Shown here piece by piece: positions 1-6,842 of a stretch of DNA of 34,839 nt (the stretch's first letter is position 1; the number at the start of each line of letters is the position of its first letter). Below the pieces are notes generated by a model. It searched no databases. It was not told the DNA's origin and saw only the letters and a list, made by a program, of their open reading frames with translations. Source of the DNA: a virus; IMG/VR virus record IMGVR_UViG_3300030329_004051, positions 1 to 34,839 of that record; one strand, written 5' to 3'. The translations under genes were made by a program, and so were the position numbers.

Positions 1-137
1 AGCTTTAAAGCAGTATTTTTACCTTCACCATCTTGCACCCTAACAGGGCTTGTACCTACACCAGTATTACTAGATTGATCCAACCCTAGTATATTTTTAT
101 AAAAATTAGCAAATGCTTTTCCTGTAAATGTTGGCAT
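1..137 (-). CDS. Fibre protein, partial: N-terminal module copy 1
   Basis: This is the 5' part of a gene cut by the window edge; about 46 codons are present, starting with ATG at 137 and beginning MPTFTGKAFANFYKNILGLD. The encoded module is nearly identical to the N-terminus of the fibre-like protein at 34044-34832: only two residues differ (Pro for Thr, Lys for Arg) among the visible residues. The ATG follows a GGAG ribosome-binding site that lies inside the end of the preceding fibre gene. The module is probably a virion-attachment or trimerisation head shared by exchangeable fibre tips; that role is inferred from its N-terminal position and duplication. The C-terminal, receptor-facing part is outside the window, so its specificity cannot be judged. 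Confidence 0.75.
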   Translation of the reverse strand, partial: MPTFTGKAFANFYKNILGLDQSSNTGVGTSPVRVQDGEGKNTALK

Positions 138-144
138 TTTATTC
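1..144. repeat. Terminal near-repeat, copy 1 (pairs with 34696-34839)
   Basis: Bases 67-144 match 34762-34839 exactly (78 bases). Bases 1-66 match 34696-34761 with eight mismatches. The repeat covers a ribosome-binding site, start codon and the first 46 codons of two fibre genes. Because the divergent part lies at the very window edge, it is not a plain circular assembly overlap; two paralogous modules, or two strain variants, are involved. Confidence 0.85.
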
Positions 145-1383
145 TCCTGTTGTTATTGTTGCAGGTAATGCTGTAGCTTTTACTATGATTGGAGGATAGT
201 GGCTACCTGTTGTCCTATTTCTTCCATGTTGAATATAAGATGTCCCACTTACTGTTTCTGCTCCCGATATATAATAAGTATAAGATGTACCTGCTGTTAA
301 GCCTGTTACTGCCCAATCTACATTGACCTTATTTCTATCTGTTTCATCCGATGTTACGACACCTGCATCATAAGTATGAGCCTCAGCTATTTCATTATGA
401 GTTGTATTATCTGATAAAGCAAATTCTATTGTTTTACTACTTGCATAAACAACAGCACTAAATGTGATTTCAACATTCCCTGATGGTGGGGCAACAAAAG
501 TTACTCCGACATTAGTTCCCGATGCAGTTTGCAATACTGTCAAAGTTCCATCCATAGTAATATGAGCCTCGCCTATACTCGTTCCATCATTCTGTATCCT
601 TGTATATCCTAATATCATACCTGCGTAAGCCGAGTTTGCAGGACTAAACTCAACCCCTGCCCTTTTAGAAATAAATACACCTGTTTGAGAATCTAAAGTA
701 ATATCACCATCTACATCCATAATCAAGTCAGCATCAGAACCTGCCGCATCAACAGTTGTTATAGTTGTTTCACCATTAGCTACACATCTTATTCTTAAAT
801 AATCATCAGTAGAAGCTCCACCATTTTCATAAAAAATTAATTGAGAATTAGTCTTTGATAATTTAGCATAAGTTGTTCCATTTCCTTGTATTTCTATATC
901 TTCACCTACAGGATTTAATGTAATATCGCCATCTGCTTTTATGGTTAAGTGAGCCAAAGACGCATCAGCATCTACTGTTTCTAGTGTAGTTGCACCATTT
1001 GTAGTTGTTTTCAATATTGAATAATCTGCTGTATTTACTAGGCTCATCTGCTTAATAGATGTAGTTCCTGTAGCACCATTATTCAAAGTCATTGTTACTG
1101 CTGAACTTTTAATATGTACGTCTTGCCCTGTTGCAGGAACTAAAGTAATATCGCCATTAGGTGTTGATATTGTCATATCAGAATCACCCTCAATCGTATT
1201 TGTTTCAACTCTTCCTGCACTTAATTTTGGAACTTGTCCTGTTATCTGTAAATCACCATTAACTCTTGCACCATTTCCGTGTGAAGCTGTTTCAATAGCA
1301 GTCATCTCATCATCAACCTTAATAGGTCGAAGATGTTCATCTACTGGAGCTTGTCCTTCTTGAAACTTTAAATCATTTGCCAT
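139..1383 (-). CDS. Beta-repeat tail fibre or receptor-binding-type protein
   Basis: A 414-residue protein beginning MANDLKFQEGQAP. The middle has at least three degenerate repeats built around the core DGDITL or NGDITL, spaced by roughly 45-75 residues, each followed by a short hydrophobic strand; this suggests a beta-solenoid or trimeric beta-prism shaft. The C-terminal ~110 residues look like a fibronectin-type-III-style beta-sandwich, with runs such as WAVTGLTAGTSYTYYISGA. Such architecture is common in fibres of marine phages. It lies at the end of the lysis cassette and directly before another fibre start at 137; the stop codon and next ATG are almost fused. Its start overlaps the upstream gene by 11 bases. 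No enzymatic motif is seen. Host-recognition function is an inference. Confidence 0.7.
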   Translation of the reverse strand: MANDLKFQEGQAPVDEHLRPIKVDDEMTAIETASHGNGARVNGDLQITGQVPKLSAGRVETNTIEGDSDMTISTPNGDITLVPATGQDVHIKSSAVTMTLNNGATGTTSIKQMSLVNTADYSILKTTTNGATTLETVDADASLAHLTIKADGDITLNPVGEDIEIQGNGTTYAKLSKTNSQLIFYENGGASTDDYLRIRCVANGETTITTVDAAGSDADLIMDVDGDITLDSQTGVFISKRAGVEFSPANSAYAGMILGYTRIQNDGTSIGEAHITMDGTLTVLQTASGTNVGVTFVAPPSGNVEITFSAVVYASSKTIEFALSDNTTHNEIAEAHTYDAGVVTSDETDRNKVNVDWAVTGLTAGTSYTYYISGAETVSGTSYIQHGRNRTTGSHYPPIIVKATALPATITTGE

Positions 1384-1576
1384 CTTTTATCATTTCTTTT
1401 AACATCTCTACTTGTGCTTCTAATTTTTCTACTTTTTTATCTAATTCATTTGGCATTTCTACATACTCTAAAACTTTCTCAAGTTTAAATACCTTCATTA
1501 AATGACTAGATATTTTCTCCTGTAATTTAGGAGCAATTAATTTCAATATTGTAGGTGCAAATGAAGCAGGAAACAT
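1373..1576 (-). CDS. Small coiled-coil protein of the lysis/fibre segment
   Basis: A 67-residue protein. The first half is amphipathic and hydrophobic (starts MFPASFAPTILKLIAPKL), and the second half is a strongly predicted heptad coiled coil (LDKKVEKLEAQVEMLKEMI). It overlaps both neighbours by a few bases, indicating translational coupling within the late minus-strand operon. I do not recognise a family. Position among holin-like genes suggests a membrane-associated accessory or a fibre-linked oligomerisation protein, but this is only contextual. Confidence 0.55.
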   Translation of the reverse strand: MFPASFAPTILKLIAPKLQEKISSHLMKVFKLEKVLEYVEMPNELDKKVEKLEAQVEMLKEMIKDGK

Positions 1577-1773
1577 TACTTTTTAATACCCCCAACAACA
1601 TCAATTACAACCTCATATACAGCCTCCATTAATTCTGCTTCTTGTTTCTCGTCGAGAATTGGAAGGTTTATTTTTTTATTTGCAGCTTTTATTACATCGG
1701 CTTTGTTATTCTTTAAATACTTCATAACATAATCCATAGCAAAATTCTGTAGGAATGTTCCTAGTTTTTTCAT
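1576..1773 (-). CDS. Small hypothetical protein
   Basis: 65 residues, beginning MKKLGTFLQNFAMDYVMKYL. Helical and amphipathic throughout, basic in the first half and acidic in the second, with a hydrophobic C-terminal stretch (VYEVVIDVVGGI) that is too short and charged to be a confident transmembrane segment. Start and stop codons are shared or adjacent with both neighbours (one-base overlaps), so it is clearly part of the same operon. No family recognised. Confidence 0.55.
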   Translation of the reverse strand: MKKLGTFLQNFAMDYVMKYLKNNKADVIKAANKKINLPILDEKQEAELMEAVYEVVIDVVGGIKK

Positions 1774-2072
1774 TATTTCCCCTTCATTGTTAAGTCAATA
1801 TAAACTTTTAAATCACTCTTGATTTCACTACACCATTTTTTAATTTTTTCCGTATCATCTCTTTCTTGGTCAAATCGAAGGTGCATTTCTTTCTTAATCT
1901 CATCTATTTCTTTTAATAAATGATCATGCCTAGAATCAAATCTAGTTAAAGTGTCCTCAACCTTATCTTTTAATATATATTTTACTACCCACCCTAACAT
2001 CAACATACAACCAATAGAAACTGCCACAGGAAAGCCTAATGTTTGAACTATATTGATTATGTCGTCTGTCAT
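1773..2072 (-). CDS. Holin-like membrane protein with coiled-coil tail
   Basis: 99 residues. A short N-terminal segment precedes one transmembrane helix (about residues 12-33, LGFPVAVSIGCMLMLGWVV), followed by a charged coiled-coil C-terminus. This is the layout of BhlA-type and other single-helix phage holin-like proteins. The helix is similar in pattern to that in the product of 2792-3073 (FGLPVVMLLGMSYALVQLF), suggesting the two are diverged paralogues. It overlaps the upstream gene by four bases. Holin activity cannot be proven from sequence; antiholin or spanin-accessory roles are possible. Confidence 0.55.
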   Translation of the reverse strand: MTDDIINIVQTLGFPVAVSIGCMLMLGWVVKYILKDKVEDTLTRFDSRHDHLLKEIDEIKKEMHLRFDQERDDTEKIKKWCSEIKSDLKVYIDLTMKGK

Positions 2073-2509
2073 TTGTTCTTCTTATCCTTGCCCCATACCA
2101 CATCATCATCACTTACGTGGATATTGGTTGAACCTTCAGTTAAACTTACTTCTTTATCACCTAATCTAATGCTTTGTGATTTAGACTTTTCTTTAATAAC
2201 AAGTTCTATTAAGGCAGCATTTTGATCTGAATAACCTTTAATAATAGATACAATCGGGTCTTCTTTGTCCTTATGCCCTGTCATTGTATTTAAAATTGAT
2301 ATTAAAGCCATAGATGTTGAAGATGTAGCGGCTGATATAATAGCAATAGCTGACATATCTTTTATAAACACGATACTGCCAACCAAACCTGCAAATAATA
2401 AAATAATCGTAGGTAGCGCCCATCTAGAAATAGAAACAGCAGCCTTATCTCGCATTATACGTATATCCCTTGCTCTTTGTGCTTTCATCTGATCTACATC
2501 AATTGCCAT
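2069..2509 (-). CDS. Two-helix membrane protein, possible holin
   Basis: 146 residues with a basic N-terminus, a first transmembrane helix around residues 31-51 (WALPTIILLFAGLVGSIVF) and a second hydrophobic Ala/Ser-rich helix around 53-73. A long soluble tail with an acidic segment (HVSDDDVVW) and a Lys-rich end follows. The two-helix topology with a cytoplasmic charged tail fits a holin or holin-like pore former. It sits between other small membrane genes downstream of the lysozyme and overlaps both neighbours. Family not recognised with certainty. Confidence 0.5.
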   Translation of the reverse strand: MAIDVDQMKAQRARDIRIMRDKAAVSISRWALPTIILLFAGLVGSIVFIKDMSAIAIISAATSSTSMALISILNTMTGHKDKEDPIVSIIKGYSDQNAALIELVIKEKSKSQSIRLGDKEVSLTEGSTNIHVSDDDVVWGKDKKNK

Positions 2510-2795
2510 ACATTTTCCTTTTAATATATTCTAAATCATCATTAATACCATTAATTTCGGCTTTGATATTTTTCAATTCAGTATCTTGTCTTACGTCTGA
2601 TGGTATTGGAGCATCTTGTAAAGCTTTCATCTCGTCTATCGTTTGAGTGTTTCTTTTAGATTTATTTTCTACAAATGTAATTCTAGTTGTTAATTGACCA
2701 TATCCCCATACCATAGCTGATATAAATCCTACAACTTGTATTATCATAGGAAGGCTTATATTTAAACTGGTTTTATCGCTTATTCTATTATTCAT
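2499..2795 (-). CDS. Single-helix membrane protein with periplasmic-type coiled coil
   Basis: 98 residues: an N-terminal polar segment, one transmembrane helix (about residues 16-34, PMIIQVVGFISAMVWGYG), then a long charged helix with heptad spacing and a Pro-containing break (APIPSDVRQ). An inner-membrane helix followed by a coiled coil resembles i-spanin organisation, but no partner lipoprotein (o-spanin) is seen nearby, so that is tentative. It starts inside the end of the 2792-3073 gene. Confidence 0.5.
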   Translation of the reverse strand: MNNRISDKTSLNISLPMIIQVVGFISAMVWGYGQLTTRITFVENKSKRNTQTIDEMKALQDAPIPSDVRQDTELKNIKAEINGINDDLEYIKRKMYGN

Positions 2796-3073
2796 TTCTT
2801 TAACCCATTACCCGAAAGCTTAACAAGTACATCAACTAAGGAATCCAGTCTTTGGAAGATCGAGTTAAAATGTTCTCGATTTTGCTCACGCTCTTTTTTA
2901 GAATTGTCAATAAGTTTAACCACAATGTTTTCAATTCTTTCTTCATTGCGCTGTAACTGAGCCATCAAGTCGTTCGCCATCCACTTGAATAGCTGTACAA
3001 GAGCATAACTCATACCGAGAAGCATCACGACGGGTAAGCCGAACCGTTCTGCTATCCCAATCCACTCTTCCAC
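2792..3073 (-). CDS. Holin-like protein (BhlA-like layout)
   Basis: 93 residues. One N-terminal transmembrane helix (about residues 10-31, FGLPVVMLLGMSYALVQLFKW) and a long amphipathic charged helix to the C-terminus. It lies immediately downstream of the lysozyme gene with no gap, the classic place for a holin. Its helix motif resembles that of the 1773-2072 product, implying duplication. This is my best holin candidate of the cluster, but the cluster has several similar proteins and their division of labour is unknown. Confidence 0.6.
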   Translation of the reverse strand: MEEWIGIAERFGLPVVMLLGMSYALVQLFKWMANDLMAQLQRNEERIENIVVKLIDNSKKEREQNREHFNSIFQRLDSLVDVLVKLSGNGLKK

Positions 3074-3481
3074 CTATCCGTGTTCAGCGACGATAGTAGC
3101 CAATCTCTCACATCTTTGAGGAGTCTGGCGATGCCAAAGAGAGTCTTTCATCTCTTCTGCTGCATCTTTCCAGTTTTTCTCCTTCATGTTGGCTATCATC
3201 TTTTTGAACTTGAGCATTCCACGCTTACCTATTTGAAAGCACATTTCGATTATTACGCCTTGCACTTCTGGAGGTAGGTCTGAATACCAATCTATGTCAT
3301 CTAATAAATCTAAGTGTAAATCCGATACACGACCTGCTAAGATGTGCATCGACTCTTCTTCTGTAATCCAAGTGAAGCCGATACCAAAAGTATCCACTCC
3401 CTCGCTACATTTGTAAACTTTACTTCTAAATCCCTCGTTTTGAGCGATTCTATCAACAAGTGCTTTGAAATCAGGCATCAT
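3074..3481 (-). CDS. Endolysin, T4-type lysozyme (GH24)
   Basis: 135 residues. The N-terminal catalytic block is NEGFRSKVYKCSEGVDTFGI, which aligns with T4 lysozyme around its E11-D20-T26 triad. Here Glu16 matches E11 and Thr31 matches T26, but Cys25 replaces D20, and Phe36 replaces H31 of the GIGH motif. The C-terminal half carries the usual muramidase helices (VQGVIIEMCFQIGKRGMLKF). Known family function is cleavage of the MurNAc-GlcNAc bond of peptidoglycan. No signal peptide is visible, so release presumably needs the holin-like proteins encoded downstream. The gene overlaps the upstream Lys-rich gene by four bases (ATGA). There are two adjacent ATG codons; either could start it. Confidence 0.85.
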   Translation of the reverse strand: MMPDFKALVDRIAQNEGFRSKVYKCSEGVDTFGIGFTWITEEESMHILAGRVSDLHLDLLDDIDWYSDLPPEVQGVIIEMCFQIGKRGMLKFKKMIANMKEKNWKDAAEEMKDSLWHRQTPQRCERLATIVAEHG

Positions 3482-3714
3482 TTCTTTTTCTTTGCCTTTG
3501 GCTTTGCTTTGGGTTTTGCTTTGGGTTTTGCTTTGGGTTTTGCTTTGGGTTTTGGCTTTGATATTTCAAAAGGTGTTAGATCATCCATCCCCTTAACCCT
3601 CTTAAACGATTCAGAATAAAGTTTTTCTTTTGCCGCATTGTTAAACCAAGATTCTTTGCGCTTATGGACTATCTTTGTCCGATTAGTATAATATCTAAAT
3701 TCTTCTTTTGCCAT
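3478..3714 (-). CDS. Lys-Pro-Ala-repeat basic protein
   Basis: 78 residues. The first ~50 residues are a compact basic/aromatic segment (starts MAKEEFRYYTNRTKIVHKRK); the rest is a run of KPKA repeats ending in KKKK, like a histone-H1 tail. It has a strong AGGAGG ribosome-binding site just after the terminator-like hairpin that follows the capsid gene. Its stop overlaps the lysozyme start. The basic tail may bind DNA or acidic cell-surface polymers; no function is known to me. A role with the capsid or packaged DNA is possible from gene order. Confidence 0.6.
   Translation of the reverse strand: MAKEEFRYYTNRTKIVHKRKESWFNNAAKEKLYSESFKRVKGMDDLTPFEISKPKPKAKPKAKPKAKPKAKPKAKKKK
3503..3556. repeat. 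12-bp tandem repeat encoding the KPKA tail
   Basis: About four to five head-to-tail copies of a 12-base unit (gctttgggtttt on the plus strand) encode four residues per unit on the minus strand. The unit is a multiple of three, so copy-number change would lengthen or shorten the tail without breaking the frame. Confidence 0.8.
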
Positions 3715-3730
3715 ACAGACCTCCTTATTT

Positions 3731-3758
3731 AAAGGGGGATAGGCTAGTATCCCCCTTT
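3731..3758 (-). terminator. Hairpin after the capsid gene (terminator or attenuator)
   Basis: A perfect 11-bp inverted repeat AAAGGGGGATA / TATCCCCCTTT with a 6-base loop lies between the capsid stop and the next gene. In the minus-strand transcript it is followed by a short U-containing stretch (TTTAAAT) and then the AGGAGG site of the next gene. The weak U tract suggests partial termination, or 3'-end protection of abundant capsid mRNA, rather than a full stop. Confidence 0.7.
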
Positions 3759-3778
3759 ATTATTTAATCAACTACGAT

Positions 3779-4828
3779 TTATTCGTAGTCTACTAATGCA
3801 AATACTCTTCGGTTTCCATCGGCATCGGTATTTCTAATAGCCGCACCATAAGCAGATTCACAAGTAACAAGTGTAGATAAATATGCGTGTCTGTAAGTAG
3901 CTGTTATTTTAGCTTTTCTTGAGAAAGCATAATATAAGGCACTTTCATGTATTGCATATCCATATACGATATCATCGTTATCTGTACCTGAGTCATCAAG
4001 AGTCGTAACTTGAAGGATACCTTTACTTTCATCAGCAGCAACAGTAGCACCACTATTCGCTGATCCCATATATGGTGATTGAGCAACCCATACAGGCATA
4101 CCAAGTATTGAGCCAGCATTACCAGTTCTGCCCCACTCTGCACCAAGAGGTGCGCCTTGTGTTCCTTGTGCATATTCAGTTAAAGCATTAAGATTTGCAT
4201 AAGTGTCAGGAGAGAGAACTAGATGCCATCCCTCTGTTGAGCCAGTTTCTCCAAGAATTAAACCCATAAGTGAGGTTAAATTCCCTTGAGTTAATGCAGC
4301 ACTTGTCATAAGAACGTGCATTGAAAGGTTAGCATCTGCACCCACTACACCAGTATTACTTGAAAGTAAAGTTTCAAAGTTTTTCGCTACTTGGTAGTGC
4401 ATGAAGTTATCAAAACCTCTTGCATTGGCATATGCTAACTGTTTTACATAGATGCTCATCAAATCATAATTTGATTGAACCTTTGTAATATCAGGAACAT
4501 ATACAGATGAAACATTATATTGGTCTATAGTTAGATCAGTTTGCGTTTCACTTCCACTACCACTTATATCGACTGCTACTTCTTCGCCATGTGTAACTGC
4601 CTGTAGAGCTGGTACGCCAATATGTGGTAGATGAATTACATCACCCGCCTGTGAAACATCTGTAGACAAATCTACACCAAGATTATCCATCATTATTGTT
4701 TGCTGGAATACATCTAAAACAGCTTGCCCCCATACCTCAGGCACAAACTGGTCTGCTATAGGATAAGAGTTCTTACCCGTACCACCAGAGTGGACATTAA
4801 CATTAGTTGGATCACCGCTAAAAGCCAT
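3779..4828 (-). CDS. Major capsid protein (HK97-fold type)
   Basis: 349 residues. The N-terminus (PIADQFVPEVWGQAVLDVFQ), the central Ala-rich spine helix (VKQLAYANARGFDNFMHYQV), and the C-terminal HESALYYAFSRKAKI region resemble the coat proteins of many marine siphoviruses and the P22-coat-like branch of the HK97 fold. Its length fits, and its place directly after a scaffold-like gene supports it. It is expected to form capsid hexamers and pentamers, assembled around the scaffold encoded upstream. A good ribosome-binding site (AGGAG) precedes the ATG. The hairpin after the gene would favour high capsid output relative to downstream lysis genes. Confidence 0.88.
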   Translation of the reverse strand: MAFSGDPTNVNVHSGGTGKNSYPIADQFVPEVWGQAVLDVFQQTIMMDNLGVDLSTDVSQAGDVIHLPHIGVPALQAVTHGEEVAVDISGSGSETQTDLTIDQYNVSSVYVPDITKVQSNYDLMSIYVKQLAYANARGFDNFMHYQVAKNFETLLSSNTGVVGADANLSMHVLMTSAALTQGNLTSLMGLILGETGSTEGWHLVLSPDTYANLNALTEYAQGTQGAPLGAEWGRTGNAGSILGMPVWVAQSPYMGSANSGATVAADESKGILQVTTLDDSGTDNDDIVYGYAIHESALYYAFSRKAKITATYRHAYLSTLVTCESAYGAAIRNTDADGNRRVFALVDYE

Positions 4829-4887
4829 TGTTTTCTCCTAGATTTTTACCCTCTATCAGCTATCTCTCGATCTTCAAGCAGGGCTAA

Positions 4888-5406
4888 TTATTTTTGATAT
4901 TGTTGTAAAATGCTTTTCCAATTCTTCTTGCGCTCATCTGCATCCATTTTTGTAAAATCAGGAGGAGGTTGCTTCCCAACAGAACCTCTTGCAGTTGGAG
5001 TATCAGTAGATTTGGTAGCAATCTTATTTTTAAGTAAACGAAGCGTAGAAAGACTTTCCTTTGAAAGCTGTTCTGCTTCCGCTTCATCAGCAGCAATAGA
5101 TGCGATAAGCGATGTTTTCTCATCATCTTCATATTTAGATAAACGAGTATGCTCACTTGACAGATGCTCAACTTTCTGATTTAATTCAGCTATGAGTTCA
5201 TCTTTTTTTCCATCTTCTGCTAATTGTTTTTGCCTTGTTTTTTCTTGTGCAGTTTCGTATTCTCCTAATTTAGCTTGCAATTCTTTAATTGTAGCCTTTT
5301 TAGCCATTACTTCCTGCAATAAACCAGAATCGGCAGTTTCTGGATTATTCTCTGTCTTAATATCAAGACTTTCTTGTACGTTCTCTTGTACTTTTTCTTC
5401 GGACAT
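4888..5406 (-). CDS. Scaffolding protein
   Basis: About 172 residues from the ATG at 5406 (MSEEKVQENVQESLD). It is acidic, Gln/Glu/Lys-rich and almost wholly coiled coil (residues ~30-80), with a Pro-rich linker (SVGKQPPPDFTKM) and a basic C-terminal helix ending KSILQQYQK. These are standard features of phage head scaffolds, whose basic C-terminus contacts the coat protein. It lies immediately upstream of the capsid gene. An in-frame ATG at 5445 exists, but it overlaps a TATAAT-like -10 box and lacks a ribosome-binding site, while 5406 has AGGAG just upstream, so 5406 is preferred. Confidence 0.8.
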   Translation of the reverse strand: MSEEKVQENVQESLDIKTENNPETADSGLLQEVMAKKATIKELQAKLGEYETAQEKTRQKQLAEDGKKDELIAELNQKVEHLSSEHTRLSKYEDDEKTSLIASIAADEAEAEQLSKESLSTLRLLKNKIATKSTDTPTARGSVGKQPPPDFTKMDADERKKNWKSILQQYQK

Positions 5407-5443
5407 ATCTCTCCTTTTATTCAAATTGTTGTATGTTTCAAAC

Positions 5444-5449
5444 ATTATA
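5444..5449 (-). promoter_or_regulatory. Likely -10 box for the scaffold/capsid operon
   Basis: TATAAT is read on the minus strand about 40 bases upstream of the scaffold ATG. No good -35 hexamer is found at 17 bases, so an activator or a non-canonical promoter is possible. Confidence 0.4.
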
Positions 5450-5476
5450 ACTTAAATTTGAAAAGAATATAATTGC

Positions 5477-5493
5477 AAGTATTTACAATACTT
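5477..5493. promoter_or_regulatory. Perfect dyad between divergent late operons (candidate operator)
   Basis: AAGTATT-TAC-AATACTT is a perfect 7-bp inverted repeat with a 3-base centre. It sits in the short region separating the capsid operon (minus) from the terminase operon (plus), where one bound protein could control both. The binding protein is unknown. Confidence 0.5.
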
Positions 5494-5534
5494 TCCGTAA
5501 TTAATTAAAGTAAGGCTTGAAATAAAATAAAGAT

Positions 5535-6842
5535 TTGAATAGCAATCTCACGACATATAAAAGAGAATGGTTTGACTTCATGGGCTATCAGCCTCACAAA
5601 GGTCAATCCATGCTGCACTTCCCAAAAAAGAAAACTTCTAGGTTTTTTGTAATTGTATGTGGCAGAGGCTATGGAAAGACCTTTGCATCTGCAAAAGAAG
5701 CGTCATTTGTCGCTTCCATGCCTAATAAAAAAGTGGCACTTGTTGGACTTTCATATAAGAAGTCCAAGCTTTTATTCGACGAGATATGGCGCACTATGGT
5801 ACTTCCTAATAAGAACGAGGTAGTTAAATCTTCTGAAAAAGACCAATATGTCCGATTTAAGTGGGGAAGTTCAATAGAAGGTCTTTCTGCGGATAATCCA
5901 GATTCACTTGTAGGAGATGAGTATGACCTTGTAGTTTTAGATGAGGCTGCGAAGATGAAAGAAGACATTTGGGATATGTATATTTCTCCTGCTGTAGGTA
6001 GAAGGAACGGAAAGGCAATTTTTATCACAACGCCTCAGGGTTTTAATTGGGTATATGATAAGTATCTTTTAGGTAAATCTGATAATATGTGGGAATCTCA
6101 TACAGCACCTGCTTGGGAAAATCACCATGCTTATCCTGATGGAATTAATAACCCAGTTATTGTTGAGCGTAAAAGAAATATGTCAAAGGAGGTATTTGAT
6201 CAAGAATATGGGGCAAAGTTCACTTCGTTCGCTGGTAGAGTTTATCCTTTTGATAGGAATCTTGATGTTGGTCATTATCCCTACAATAGTAATTTTCCGA
6301 CTTACTGTGCTATTGATTTTGGTTATCGTATGCCTGCTGTGGGTTGGTTTCAAGTATATAAAGTCGCAGGTATCTCGCATATTAACATGGTAGATGAAAT
6401 TATACACGAAGAGAATATTAAAACAGACACCTTAATTGAAATGATTAAAGCAAAAAAATATCATGTAATGGAATATTACGGTGATCCTGCGGGTATGCAA
6501 GCTCAGGGGCAATCAGGTCTTGGAGATATAGAAATATTTCGCAGAAATGGTATTATTGTTAAATCGGTAAGGGATAAGACTTCCAGAAATAAGCCTTCTG
6601 GTGAAAGTCATGTAAGGTCTTTTATTGAGAGTGCAGATGGCAGTCGTAGATTTCACATAGATGAGCATTGCAAGGGAATACAGGAGGATTTAGAGAGCCT
6701 GAGGTATCCTGAGAGTACAGGTGATTTAAAACCAGAGAGTTTAAAAGATGGTTATCACGATCATGGTTGTGATATGGTTAGATATTTTTTCATAAATAGG
6801 TTTCCTATAAAGAACAGGGAGGTTAAGATAATTAAGCGATGA
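5535..6842 (+). CDS. terL: Terminase large subunit
   Basis: 435 residues counted from a TTG codon. The ATPase domain shows a Walker A (GRGYGKT, residues 43-49), a Walker B (LVVLDE, 132-137) and a coupling motif TTPQG (165-169). The C-terminal RNase-H-like nuclease has its acidic residues at D261 (AIDFGY), D317 (YGDPAG) and D409/D413 (YHDHGCDMVRYF). Known function is ATP-driven packaging of DNA into the prohead through the portal, and cutting of the concatemer. The portal gene overlaps by four bases. The start is uncertain: TTG 5535 lacks a convincing ribosome-binding site; an in-frame ATG sixteen codons later is an alternative. The small subunit is encoded 4 kb away on the other strand, which is unusual. 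Confidence 0.93.
   Translation: MNSNLTTYKREWFDFMGYQPHKGQSMLHFPKKKTSRFFVIVCGRGYGKTFASAKEASFVASMPNKKVALVGLSYKKSKLLFDEIWRTMVLPNKNEVVKSSEKDQYVRFKWGSSIEGLSADNPDSLVGDEYDLVVLDEAAKMKEDIWDMYISPAVGRRNGKAIFITTPQGFNWVYDKYLLGKSDNMWESHTAPAWENHHAYPDGINNPVIVERKRNMSKEVFDQEYGAKFTSFAGRVYPFDRNLDVGHYPYNSNFPTYCAIDFGYRMPAVGWFQVYKVAGISHINMVDEIIHEENIKTDTLIEMIKAKKYHVMEYYGDPAGMQAQGQSGLGDIEIFRRNGIIVKSVRDKTSRNKPSGESHVRSFIESADGSRRFHIDEHCKGIQEDLESLRYPESTGDLKPESLKDGYHDHGCDMVRYFFINRFPIKNREVKIIKR

Noticed and set aside
3344-3619. Plus-strand ORF with FALG repeats
   Set aside because: It is the antisense shadow of the KPKA repeat and lysozyme genes; no ribosome-binding site.
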